DNA from: Mesostigma viride
Lineage: Eukaryota > Streptophyta > Mesostigmatophyceae > Mesostigmatales > Mesostigmataceae
NCBI GenBank assembly: GCA_009746045.1
Contig: RPFO01000041.1
Location: forward strand, 8,842,348-8,906,347
Direction of reading: 5' to 3'
DNA length: 64,000 nucleotides
Below, piece by piece: positions 19,641 through 27,195 of this stretch (its first letter is position 1; each line of letters begins with the position of its first letter). The notes under the pieces were generated by a model. It was given only the letters and a program-made list of their open reading frames with translations, did not search any database and was not told where the DNA came from. The position numbers and the translations under genes were made by a program.

Positions 19641-19964
19641 GTGCAGCGGAATCCGCAGGAGTAGGGACGAATCCGCCGGGTGCCGCGGGGTAACTTGCGA
19701 AAAGTGAGATCCTAACCGGCGGGGTAACCGAAAGTAACGGCGGACGGACGAGTGCGAACCAGTGGGCCCGGGGGAAACTCGGGAGGGGCCAATGGGAAGT
19801 GCCGGTTTCTAGCCGGATTCCGGGCGGTTAGGAGATGCATCTTGGCTTCCCTGATCCCGGGACTCGGCCGAAAAAAAGTTTGGAAATGGGGAACGAAATA
19901 CGCAATTCGCGTATTCGGCGAATTACACTACAACATTAGGTTCTATTTATAGCCCACCCGTGCA
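19641..19964 (+). repeat. Inverted repeat, left arm (324 bp)
   Basis: From GTGCAGCGGAATCCG to GCCCACCCGTGCA. The reverse complement recurs at 20134-20457 with the same length and only scattered differences (for example GTTTGGAAATGGGG against GTTTTGTTTTGGGG). Arms are GC-rich outside and AT-rich toward the spacer. Symmetric 66-codon frames in the arms are mirror images and are not called as genes. Confidence 0.9.
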
Positions 19965-20133
19965 AAGTCGCCACTACTATAAATGTTTAATAGAATCGTC
20001 ATATATTTTCAGTAGCCCGTAACTTATGGCTAACTTAGGACTAAATAAATAAAGGATAATCGAATATACCGCCGCGTGTGGTACTTGAAGTACCCCAGTA
20101 AATCTTGTAGTGTACTAGCGTTAAACTACCCAG
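19965..20133. other. AT-rich spacer between inverted repeats
   Basis: 169 bp, AT-rich, with a small palindrome GTACTTGAAGTAC near 20081. No gene. With the two 324-bp arms it could extrude a cruciform or form a large hairpin. Confidence 0.7.
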
Positions 20134-20457
20134 TGCACGGGCGGGCTATAAATAGAACATAATGTTGTAGTGTAATTCGCCGAATACGCGAATTGCGTAT
20201 TTCGTTCCCCAAAACAAAACTTTTTTTCGGCCGAGTCCCGGGATCAGGGAAGCCAAGATGCATCTCCTAACCGCCCGGAATCCGGCTAGAAACCGGCACT
20301 TCCCATTGGCCCCTCCCGAGTTTCCCACGGGCCCACTGGTTCGCACTCGTCCGTCCGCCGTTACTTTCGGTTACCCCGCCGGTTAGGATCTCACTTTTCG
20401 CAAGTTACCCCGCGGCACCCGGCGGATTCGTGCCTACTGCCACGGATTCCGCTGCAC
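20134..20457 (-). repeat. Inverted repeat, right arm (324 bp)
   Basis: Reverse complement of 19641-19964, from TGCACGGGCGGGC to TTCCGCTGCAC. Near identity implies a recent origin or ongoing gene conversion between the arms. No transposase or other gene lies between or immediately beside the arms. Confidence 0.9.
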
Positions 20458-20737
20458 TCCCGCTAACTTCTAGTAACCGCCCACGGAACTGGAGCGGAAC
20501 CCGCCCGCTGCCAAGTGGTAACTCCCCGAGCGCGGCAGGGAACCAAAGATACGCCGCTGCCACGACGAAACCGACACGACACGCGGCAGACGCGCGCCAA
20601 AATTTCGTAAGCGCGGCATGAAATGCGTGAAGGCAGAGGGAGACAGCCATGAACAGCAGCAGGCAGCAGGCAAACAGCACACACAACCCATTTTTACCCC
20701 CTTTGGCTCTGGATTTGCAGGTGAGCATGGCCCTTTT

Positions 20738-21245
20738 TCGACGTTTCCGGCCGCCTAGGTCGAATTAGGCAGTGGGCTGGGGGAGTTTTCGGCCGTATTT
20801 GTACTGTTTGTGAACCCCTTTTTCGCGTTTCCTGCCGCGCTCGTCGAATGGCCCCACCTTTTGCATTTCCCCCCTGCCCTGGCCCTGTCCAGCAGTTTTG
20901 TTGCCTGTTGACCACCCTTTGGCATGCCTCATCATCTGATGCATTTATTTCCATGCCCTTGCCCTTGTTGTGCATTCCTTTTCGCGTTTTCAGCCGCTAG
21001 CGTCGAATGGACCTGCCTGGTGAAGTTCTCACCTGCACTGGCCCTGTCCAGCAATCCTGTCGCCTGTTGCCCACCCTTTGGCATGCCTCATCACTTGATG
21101 CATTTATTTCAAGCTGTGTGCATGCACTTTTCGCGTTTTATGCCGCCCTCGTCGAATTATTGTTCTGCTTGGTGAAGCTTTCACGTGCCCTGTTCTGTCC
21201 AGCAACTCTGTCGGCTGTTTGCCCACCCCCAGGCATTTTTTATCC
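20738..21245. repeat. Degenerate ~150-bp tandem repeat, 3-4 units
   Basis: Units open with TTTTCG-CGTTT..GCCG...GTCGAAT at about 20738, 20818, 20978 and 21127. The last three share CCTGTCCAGCA, a TGTTG.CCACCC segment and, in two, TTTGGCATGCCTCATCA..TGATGCATTTATTT. The first unit is short. Spacing of the full units is about 150-160 bases. Diverged, hence older than the other repeats here. Confidence 0.75.
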
Positions 21246-21400
21246 ACCGTGTGTCATGTATCTGAGGATTCTTGTGGGAGTTATTTGCCGTGTCGTCCCA
21301 TTGCTGGCGTGATTGGGAAGGCATTCACTCTTTATTATGAAAGTTTACACCGCGCCCGATTGTCGCTGTCTGCCCCCCCCCTCTGCTGTCACAGGCACCG

Positions 21401-22910
21401 ATGGAAGTGACCCAGGCACCCACCATGAACGTGTTATTCACTTTCAAGCGGGAGACCGACAAGTTCTGGATCTACACGCTGCGGCCCATCTCCGGACTGA
21501 AGGTGGACTCTGACACCGAGATCCGCGTGAGGAGGGCGGACAAGATGGTGCACGGTGCCGACCTCACCAAGGCCGGGTCGAACGGGACCAAGCGCTTTGA
21601 CACTTTTATGGCAAATAAATCTTCAAAGGAGTTTGCGAGCGCCCTCTCAAAATGGACGGGGGGGTCATCTATGCAGACACAAGACACGTGAGTGACGTCT
21701 AGGGGGGTGTCCAGGAAAGTCTGGACACGTCTAGGGGGTCCATCCACATGTGGATGGACGTCTGGGGTCCTTATGGGGGGTGTCCAGGAAAGTCTGGAGA
21801 CGTCTGGTGTCCTTAGGGGGGGTGTCCAGGAAAGTCTGGAGACGTCTGGTGTCCTTAGGGGGGGTGTCCAGGAAAGTCTGGAGACGTCTGGTGTCCTTAG
21901 GGGGGGTGTCCAGGGAAGTCTGGAGACGTCTGGTGTCCTTAGGGGGGGGGTGTCCACACTTTTGTGGACACGTCTATGGGGTCCATCGGGATTTTGACGC
22001 ACATTTTCTTATCCCCCCATGTTACCATGCGTGCAGGCCTGCCCCCCGGATCGTGGACGCGGTGACCGGGGGGCTCAACGAGGACCGCGGCACGTGGATC
22101 CACCTCAAGCTGGTCAACAAGCTGGCCGCGTGGATCAGCGACGAGTTCGCCATCCTCACTGACGACTGGGTGAACGGCCTGATGCGCGGGGACCCTGCCA
22201 TGATCGGTGTGGCCCGCGACATGTACGACCTGGCCAACGGGACCAAGACGACCGTGTTCATGGAGACGGCGCCCGCGGGGGGTAGGGACGAGGTTTCCGA
22301 GCTGCAACAGGCCGCCGTGCGCTCCGAGTTGCTGCTGCGGATGGATCAGTTGGGGGCGGAGCGGATGAGGCTGGGGATCGAGAAGAGGAAGCTGGAGGCG
22401 GACCTGGAGGCGCACCTGGAGGAGGTGGACGTCCGCCGCAGGAAGACGGCGGCCGGGTGGCGCGTGGAGGAGACCGAGTACCGTCGCCAGCACCTGGAGA
22501 AGCTGGCCGAGCTGCAGAGGACCGTGGAGGGCAACAGGACGCTGCGGCTGAACGACCGCGACCGGCTGTTCCTCCAGGACAAGGTGAACGACGCCCTCTA
22601 CTCGGGCATGGACGCGCCGAGGGAGGAGGCGCCCCCCCGGAAGGCGCTGGACATCACCACCGTGGCCCGGGAGATGGGGTACGCGGTCCACTGCAAGGAG
22701 GCGGCCCTCGTGGGGCGCTCGATGGCCGCGCGGTTCAGGGAGCGCTTCCCGGACGTGCCCATCCCCAAGGCGGAGAAGTTCGTCGACGGCGCGGTCCGGA
22801 TGGTCAACTGCTACTGGGACACGCCCGAGGTGCGCGCGCTCATGGAGGGGTGCATCCGCGAGTTCGTGGAGGAGGCGGGCAAGCGCCCCGTCCAGAGCAG
22901 GAGGGCGTAG
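21401..22910 (+). CDS. KilA-N domain protein, gene interrupted by a predicted intron
   Basis: Exon 1 (21401-21687) encodes the first half of a KilA-N DNA-binding domain (IRVRRADKMVHGADLTKAG..RFDTFMANKSSKEF); exon 2 (22037-22910) has the second half (GTWIHLKLVNKLAAWISDEF) and a long coiled coil (MDQLGAERMRLGIEKRKLEA), ending in a basic tail. Neither half is complete alone. Removing 21688-22036, which starts GTGAGT and ends TGCGTGCAG, joins the halves in frame (phase 2). KilA-N proteins bind viral or host DNA. ATG at 21425 is an alternative start. Product about 386 residues after splicing. The intron call is from sequence only. Confidence 0.78.
21688..22036 (+). other. Predicted GT-AG intron in the KilA-N gene
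   Basis: Donor GTGAGTGACG at 21688, acceptor ACCATGCGTGCAG ending 22036, 349 bases. Unspliced, exon 1 runs into a TGA two bases into the intron. Most of its length is the 42-bp tandem repeat. A pyrimidine-rich stretch (CTTATCCCCCC) lies before the acceptor. Confidence 0.65.
21703..21975 (+). repeat. 42-bp minisatellite inside the intron
   Basis: GACGTCTGG(T/G)GTCC phases at 21799, 21841, 21883 and 21925, exactly 42 bases apart, with imperfect flanking units on both sides (about 6 in all). Each unit contains GGGGTGTCCAGGAAAGTCTGGA, which has short self-complementary parts (TCCAG/CTGGA) able to form a small hairpin. The outer units differ most (CCATCCACATGTGGATGGACGT). Confidence 0.9.
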
Positions 22911-23047
22911 ACAGCCGTTATATTTTGTGGCTTGTTCATAATCTTGTGGCGTGTATTTAATTATTGATTGGAATGTAATGTCAATAAGCAGCATCATAGC
23001 AGCGTACCACCCACTAGAATCTTGCTAGTCGTCTAGGACAGTCATCC

Positions 23048-23110
23048 CGAGTGTCCACGGTGCGCCCCGTCACAGCCAATTTTGCCAGAGTAAGGTGAGC
23101 ACCGTCCACC
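23048..23110 (+). promoter_or_regulatory. Conserved leader of BRO-N-like copy B
   Basis: CGAGTGTCC begins 63 bases before the ATG, followed by CACAGCCAATTTTGCC and GTCCACCATG. Equivalent to the leaders at 12289, 52234 and 62235. Confidence 0.5.
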
Positions 23111-23989
23111 ATGTCCCAGGTGATCCGCTACCTGACACCCCACGACGGGGCGGAGGAGGACCCGCAATTCAGCGGCAAGATCCGCGTGACGGACGACGGC
23201 ATGATGTCCATATTGGATACGATGAGTGCTTTGGGGCTGACCAACCCGACAATGTATTGGAAGCGCCTCCGCGAGGCCAACCCAGAGGTTCTAACTGGGA
23301 GTTACAACTTCAAATTTCCAGGTCCCGGGCAGCGAGACACCCCTGTGACCGACCGAAAGGGTATGGCCCAGATCATAATGCTGCTCCCCGGCAAGATAGC
23401 GGCCAAGTTCCGAGACAAGGTGGCGGTCCTGCTGGAGCGCTACCTGGACGCCGACCGCTCGCTGGCGGAGGACATCCTGAGGAGGGCCGACGAGCGCGAC
23501 GGGGCGGCCGCCATAGCCAACGTGCAGGACCACCCGCGCGTCCAGTCGAGCGCTTCCACCAAGGAGCTGAACGCCGCGATCAAGGCCTACACGGACCAGC
23601 ACAAGGGGTGCGGGATCATGTACCCCGTCGTGCACGACACCAACAACCTGGCGGTCACGGGCAGGACCGCGGCCCAGTTGAAAGCCTCCATCGGGGCCGC
23701 CGGCTCCTCTCGCGACCTGAACACGCGCCGTCAGAGTCTCGCCATGGCCTTTATGCAGCTCACGGAGGCCGAGATGATCAAGGAGACGGGGTTGGACCCC
23801 ATCCAGGTGGCCAAGAGGACCAGGGAGCTCATGGAGCCAGGATTCCGCGCCACGGGCTTGCACGACCAGCAGCCGGAAAAGAAGTACATCTTAGAGAACC
23901 GCGGGGCCATGCGGCTCAACCAGAAGCTGACGAGGGAGGGCCAGCTCCCAAGTCACCCCCAGGCCGCCGCCCTGCCATCCGTTGTGTAA
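23111..23989 (+). CDS. BRO-N-like family protein, copy B (intact)
   Basis: 292 residues. Order of parts: invariant N-terminal block (VIRYLTP..GAEEDPQFSGKI, residues 4-24, then RVTDDG), variable segment about 30-70 (MSILDTMSALGLTNPTMYWK ... TGSYNFKF), invariant core about 71-125 (GQRDTPVTDRKGM..IIMLLPGK, VAVLLERYLDADRSLAEDI), then a helical C-terminal domain shared with copies A and C (HKGCG, HDTNNLAVTG, SSRDLNTRRQS). Likeness to BRO-N proteins suggests DNA binding. The variable segment is richer in A/T than its flanks. Best template for judging the broken copies. Confidence 0.8.
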   Translation: MSQVIRYLTPHDGAEEDPQFSGKIRVTDDGMMSILDTMSALGLTNPTMYWKRLREANPEVLTGSYNFKFPGPGQRDTPVTDRKGMAQIIMLLPGKIAAKFRDKVAVLLERYLDADRSLAEDILRRADERDGAAAIANVQDHPRVQSSASTKELNAAIKAYTDQHKGCGIMYPVVHDTNNLAVTGRTAAQLKASIGAAGSSRDLNTRRQSLAMAFMQLTEAEMIKETGLDPIQVAKRTRELMEPGFRATGLHDQQPEKKYILENRGAMRLNQKLTREGQLPSHPQAAALPSVV

Positions 23990-24037
23990 AATAACACTTG
24001 ATGATGAATAAAACGTTTTTAACGACAAACAATGAGA

Positions 24038-24541
24038 TCACATTCCACCAGGTAGGACCTGCTTGCCCTCCAGGGCCGTCACGTGGGCACGCAGCACGCG
24101 CAACTCGTCCCTCAGGTCCTGCGTGCACGCGCGGACGAAGTTGAAGTCGGACGCGGAGTAGGGGATCACCCAGCTCTCGCTGTCGACCCGCCCCTTCACG
24201 AACTTGTGCCCGTCCGCCTTGTCGCTCTCGAACTCCTTGGCCACGCGCGCCACGAACCGGAAGCAGCACTCGCCCGTCATGAACACGTCCTCCGGTTTGA
24301 ACCCCCTCCACCCCGACGCCGGCAGCGGCCTCGTCCCGTCCTTGTGGCGGTAGTCCGTACCGTACTCGAACGACTCCCGCAGCGTGTCCAGCACCCACTC
24401 GGGGTTGGGGTACACCCCCACCTTGAGGGTGTAGGAGAACTCCTCCACCGACCTGAGCGCCCACGGGCACAGGCGGTTGTGCCCGTGCTCGTCCAGCAGC
24501 TTCCACACGGCGGCGGTGTCCATGATACCATCACCGCACAT
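24038..24541 (-). CDS. Unknown 168-aa protein
   Basis: Starts at 24541 (MCGDGIMDTAAVWKLLDEHG) or at the internal ATG 24523. Contains LYTLKVGVYPNPEWVL-like strands, a GWRGFKPEDVFMTGECCFRF block and a C-terminal coiled coil (LRDELRVLRAHVTALEGKQV). Third-position GC bias is viral. The C-terminal coiled coil suggests dimerisation. No family recognised. It ends about 50 bp from the convergent BRO-N-like copy B. Confidence 0.6.
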   Translation of the reverse strand: MCGDGIMDTAAVWKLLDEHGHNRLCPWALRSVEEFSYTLKVGVYPNPEWVLDTLRESFEYGTDYRHKDGTRPLPASGWRGFKPEDVFMTGECCFRFVARVAKEFESDKADGHKFVKGRVDSESWVIPYSASDFNFVRACTQDLRDELRVLRAHVTALEGKQVLPGGM

Positions 24542-24564
24542 TATCGAACGCCGGAGAACGCGCG

Positions 24565-25528
24565 TCACCCGCTCCACAGGAGCATGGCCACCTCCCCGTC
24601 CTCCCCGGGGATCGCATTGCCGCCCGTGACGGTGGCCGGGGCGCTCCACGATACTACGCTGGACCCGCGCATCTTCACGAGCTCCAGGCTCTCGTCGTTT
24701 GCGATGCGGAACCCGTAACGCACCGTCACCGGCTGCGTGTACATCTCCCGCCACCCGTACAGCAGCGTGTTCGTAATGTTGGTGGTAACGGCCGCCCCGA
24801 TCACGCGCACGTCGTCGTACCATATGGACCAGTTCTCGCGGTTACCGTTGTGCAGTTGGAGAGTGGGCGTCCCCACCGTGCTGGACACCGCCGAGAAGAT
24901 GGATGCGCCGTCCTTGTACACGGTCAACCCCCGCCCGTCTGTCTGGTGATGGCCAGGTGGAAGGGGTCCGCGTTCATCCCGGTCACACTCGTCACGTTTT
25001 CCTGCGATCCGTCGTGGACCACTAGACTGCCCGAGCGGACACGTACACTTGGATGCTCCCGTACTCCAACAGCTTCTTATTGGCCCCCGAGGTGGCCAGG
25101 GTCTGCTGGGGGATCACCCGCACGCACACCGTGAAGGCGGGGGCGGGCATGTCGGTCACCTGCGCCGGGGTGGTGGTGGTCACCTTCAGCACGCCGTCCG
25201 CCACCGTCCCGCCCGTGAATTGCTTCGACCCCGACTCGCTGGCTCGCGACTCGGTGAACTCCCAGCGGTACGTGTCCGCCCCGCTGGACAGAGAGGACAG
25301 GGGCACCCCCGTCCCCGTCCAAGGCGCGCACCGCTCCTCCGGGGGGATCGTGCGAGACAGAGACAGCCGCCCGTTCTCCACGCGCCACTCGCCCCACGCC
25401 GACGTCCCGAGCTCCACGGACCCCCCCTCGGCGGGCTGGAGCACCACGTTGCGTCTCGAACTCAGCACCAGGTCCTTGCCCGACAGGCCCGTCACCTCGC
25501 TCGTCTGCACCAGGTGGAGTCGCTGCAT
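24565..25528 (-). CDS. LamG/concanavalin-like domain protein, two frame changes
   Basis: From MQRLHLVQTSEVTG at 25528. The N-terminal part is beta-rich (LSSRRNVVLQPAEGGSVELG), followed by a jelly-roll-like part with FTVCVRVIPQQ, LLEYGSIQVYV, then after a frame change near 25030 PFHLAITRQT, and after another near 24935 LTVYKDGASIFSA ... LQLHNGNRENWSIWYDDVRV. The F-HLA-TR-..G-..VYKDG..... pattern is characteristic of LamG/pentraxin sugar-binding domains, found on phage and giant-virus fibres. A surface adhesin role is inference. If both frame changes are real the gene is dead. Confidence 0.55.
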
Positions 25529-25539
25529 GCTTCTCCTTT

Positions 25540-26216
25540 CTACATAGGGTGAGAGGTTTTTATGTAGTTCCGGGCGCACAGGAGCAGCTCCTTGTACGCG
25601 GGGGCAGCAGACTCGAGCACCGCGCGCACGGGTTCCACAGCTCCATGAACACGTCGTACACGTCGATGTCGTGAGGGCACGCGAGCGTGCGGATGCGCGT
25701 CATGTCCGACGTGCCCACCGCCCTCCGGTCCGCACGGTACACCAGCAGCAGGCGGTTGTGACGGGGGGAGGCCGACAGCTCGCCGATCCCGTGCAGCACG
25801 CGGTTCAGCTCGCAAGATGTCACCGCGCCCACGTACGGCGCGTCCACGTACAGGGTGGGCCCCTGCAGCTCCCCGTCCGTCTTGCGCTCCAGGTACCTCA
25901 TCAGGTGTCTCGTCAGCTCCGGCTCGTTCTCGTCCCACCGCTTGGCCCGGGCCCGCTCCGCCAGTCGCCTCACCTCCTCCTTGGTCTGCAGCGACTCCGC
26001 GTACACGCGGAACCACCCGGTCGAGCGCACCTCGCGCATCAGCTCGTCGTGTCGCCTCAAGAACTCCCACCCCGTCATGTCCGCCCTGTCCCCCTCCCCG
26101 TCCGCGCGCGGAGAGGGCGGGGGGGCCAGGGCCAGCGCGGTCAGGGCCGCCAGGGGGGGGAGGGACGACCGGGGGCTGTCCCACTCGTCGTACTCGGGCA
26201 AATCGTCCGTGTCCAT
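25540..26216 (-). CDS. Unknown 220-aa protein, C-terminal frame change
   Basis: Starts MDTDDLPEYDEWDSP at 26216, 30 bp from the divergent methyltransferase start. Acidic N-terminus, then a helical region (EFLRRHDELMREVRSTGWFR, KEEVRRLAERARAKRW) and LYVDAPYVGAVTSCELNRVL. Near 25622 the frame changes; the alternative frame gives a helical ending (ESAAPAYKELLLCARNYIKT) and stops at 25540, while the first frame runs on to 25560 with low-complexity Cys/Ser/Arg. No family recognised. Confidence 0.55.
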
Positions 26217-26246
26217 AATTAACCTCACCTAGCCTATATAGCAGGG

Positions 26247-27164
26247 ATGTCCGGAAAGGAGTGGAAGCACATAGACCTGTTCGCGGGAATGGGGGGCTTC
26301 AGTATGGGCCTCAAGCGCGTCCGCCCCGTCCGCACCGTGATGGCCGTCGAGATGAACTCGATGGCGTGCAAGATCTACGAGATACTCAACGGCGTCAAGC
26401 CCGTTTGTAAGAAGATCGAGGAGGTGAGGGACGAGGAGATACCCAAGGCGGACATACTGACGGGCGGATTCCCGTGTCAGAGTTTCAGCAACGCGGGGTT
26501 GCGTGCCGGGATGAAGGACAAGCGCACCAAGGGGATCTCCCACATCTTCCGTTTCATCCGCGTGGCCGACCCGCGCCACGTCATCCTCGAGAACGTGCCC
26601 GCCGTCATGGGATTCCCCGTGTTCAAGCGCATCCTGGCGCAGCTCCGGAAGATGGGCTACAACGTGGCGCACGCCGTCCTGGGCACGCACACGCACGCGG
26701 GGCTGCGGCAGAAGCGCAAACGAGTGTTCATCGTGGCCAGCAAGGGGGCGATCGCGAACTTCCCGCCGCCGGAAGTGAAGTCCCTCGCCAAGTTCGACTT
26801 TGCCAAGACAGCGCCCGAGAAGTACTACCTGGCGCCGGGCACCAGGATGTACGACGTCATGCAGGTGGCCACACCGGGGTCCTTCTGGCAGGCGAACTAC
26901 AGCTTCGAGCCCAAGAATTCGGACGTCGCGTTCACCCAGCGGGCCTCCCAGGGGCCGCACAAGGGCGCGAGGCTGTACGTCCGCGACCGGAAGGGCGTGC
27001 GCTGGCTCACCGAGGAGGAGACGTTCGAGCTGCAGGGGATCCCCACGCGGCGGCTGGACAAGCTCAAGGCGGAGGTGGGCATGCAGACCATCTTCAAGGC
27101 GGTCGGAAACTCGGTGTCCCCCAAGCTCGTGGGGATAGTCGCCAAGAGTTTCGACAGCAAGTAG
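26247..27164 (+). CDS. DNA (cytosine-5) methyltransferase
   Basis: Complete 305-residue C5 methyltransferase. Motif I DLFAGMGGFSMG (residues 10-21, AdoMet binding), motif IV GGFPCQSFS with the nucleophile Cys77, motif VI ENVPAV (115-120), motif VIII QKRKRVFIVA (155-164), a short target-recognition region, and motifs IX/X ending AVGNSVSPKL. All catalytic elements are present and the length is typical of single-domain bacterial or phycodnaviral enzymes. A TATATA box lies 7-12 bases before the ATG (26235-26240). No restriction endonuclease gene is recognisable next to it, though the unknown divergent neighbour could be examined for that role. Target sequence cannot be read off. Confidence 0.93.
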   Translation: MSGKEWKHIDLFAGMGGFSMGLKRVRPVRTVMAVEMNSMACKIYEILNGVKPVCKKIEEVRDEEIPKADILTGGFPCQSFSNAGLRAGMKDKRTKGISHIFRFIRVADPRHVILENVPAVMGFPVFKRILAQLRKMGYNVAHAVLGTHTHAGLRQKRKRVFIVASKGAIANFPPPEVKSLAKFDFAKTAPEKYYLAPGTRMYDVMQVATPGSFWQANYSFEPKNSDVAFTQRASQGPHKGARLYVRDRKGVRWLTEEETFELQGIPTRRLDKLKAEVGMQTIFKAVGNSVSPKLVGIVAKSFDSK

Positions 27165-27195
27165 CGCAGGATAATATGTGTGGTACGGGTATACG

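Larger units (their letters stand above)
18513..21400. other. Gene-free repeat block
   Basis: About 2.9 kb without a supportable gene. It holds, in order, the 79-bp minisatellite, unique sequence to about 19640 with scattered GCCGGCGG-type motifs, the 324-bp inverted repeat pair and its AT-rich spacer, and the degenerate ~150-bp tandem repeat. Frames seen here simply follow repeat units or mirror each other. Confidence 0.7.

Noticed and set aside
19752-20346. Two 66-codon frames with almost identical products
   Set aside because: Mirror images in the two arms of the inverted repeat; no independent support for coding.
18560-21975. CRISPR-like arrays
   Set aside because: The 79-bp, 42-bp and ~150-bp arrays are contiguous tandem repeats without unique spacers of constant length, and no cas gene is present.
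26247-27164. Methyltransferase as half of a restriction-modification system
   Set aside because: No endonuclease motif (for example PD-xK) could be seen in the flanking genes; the HNH-like gene is 18 kb away and broken.
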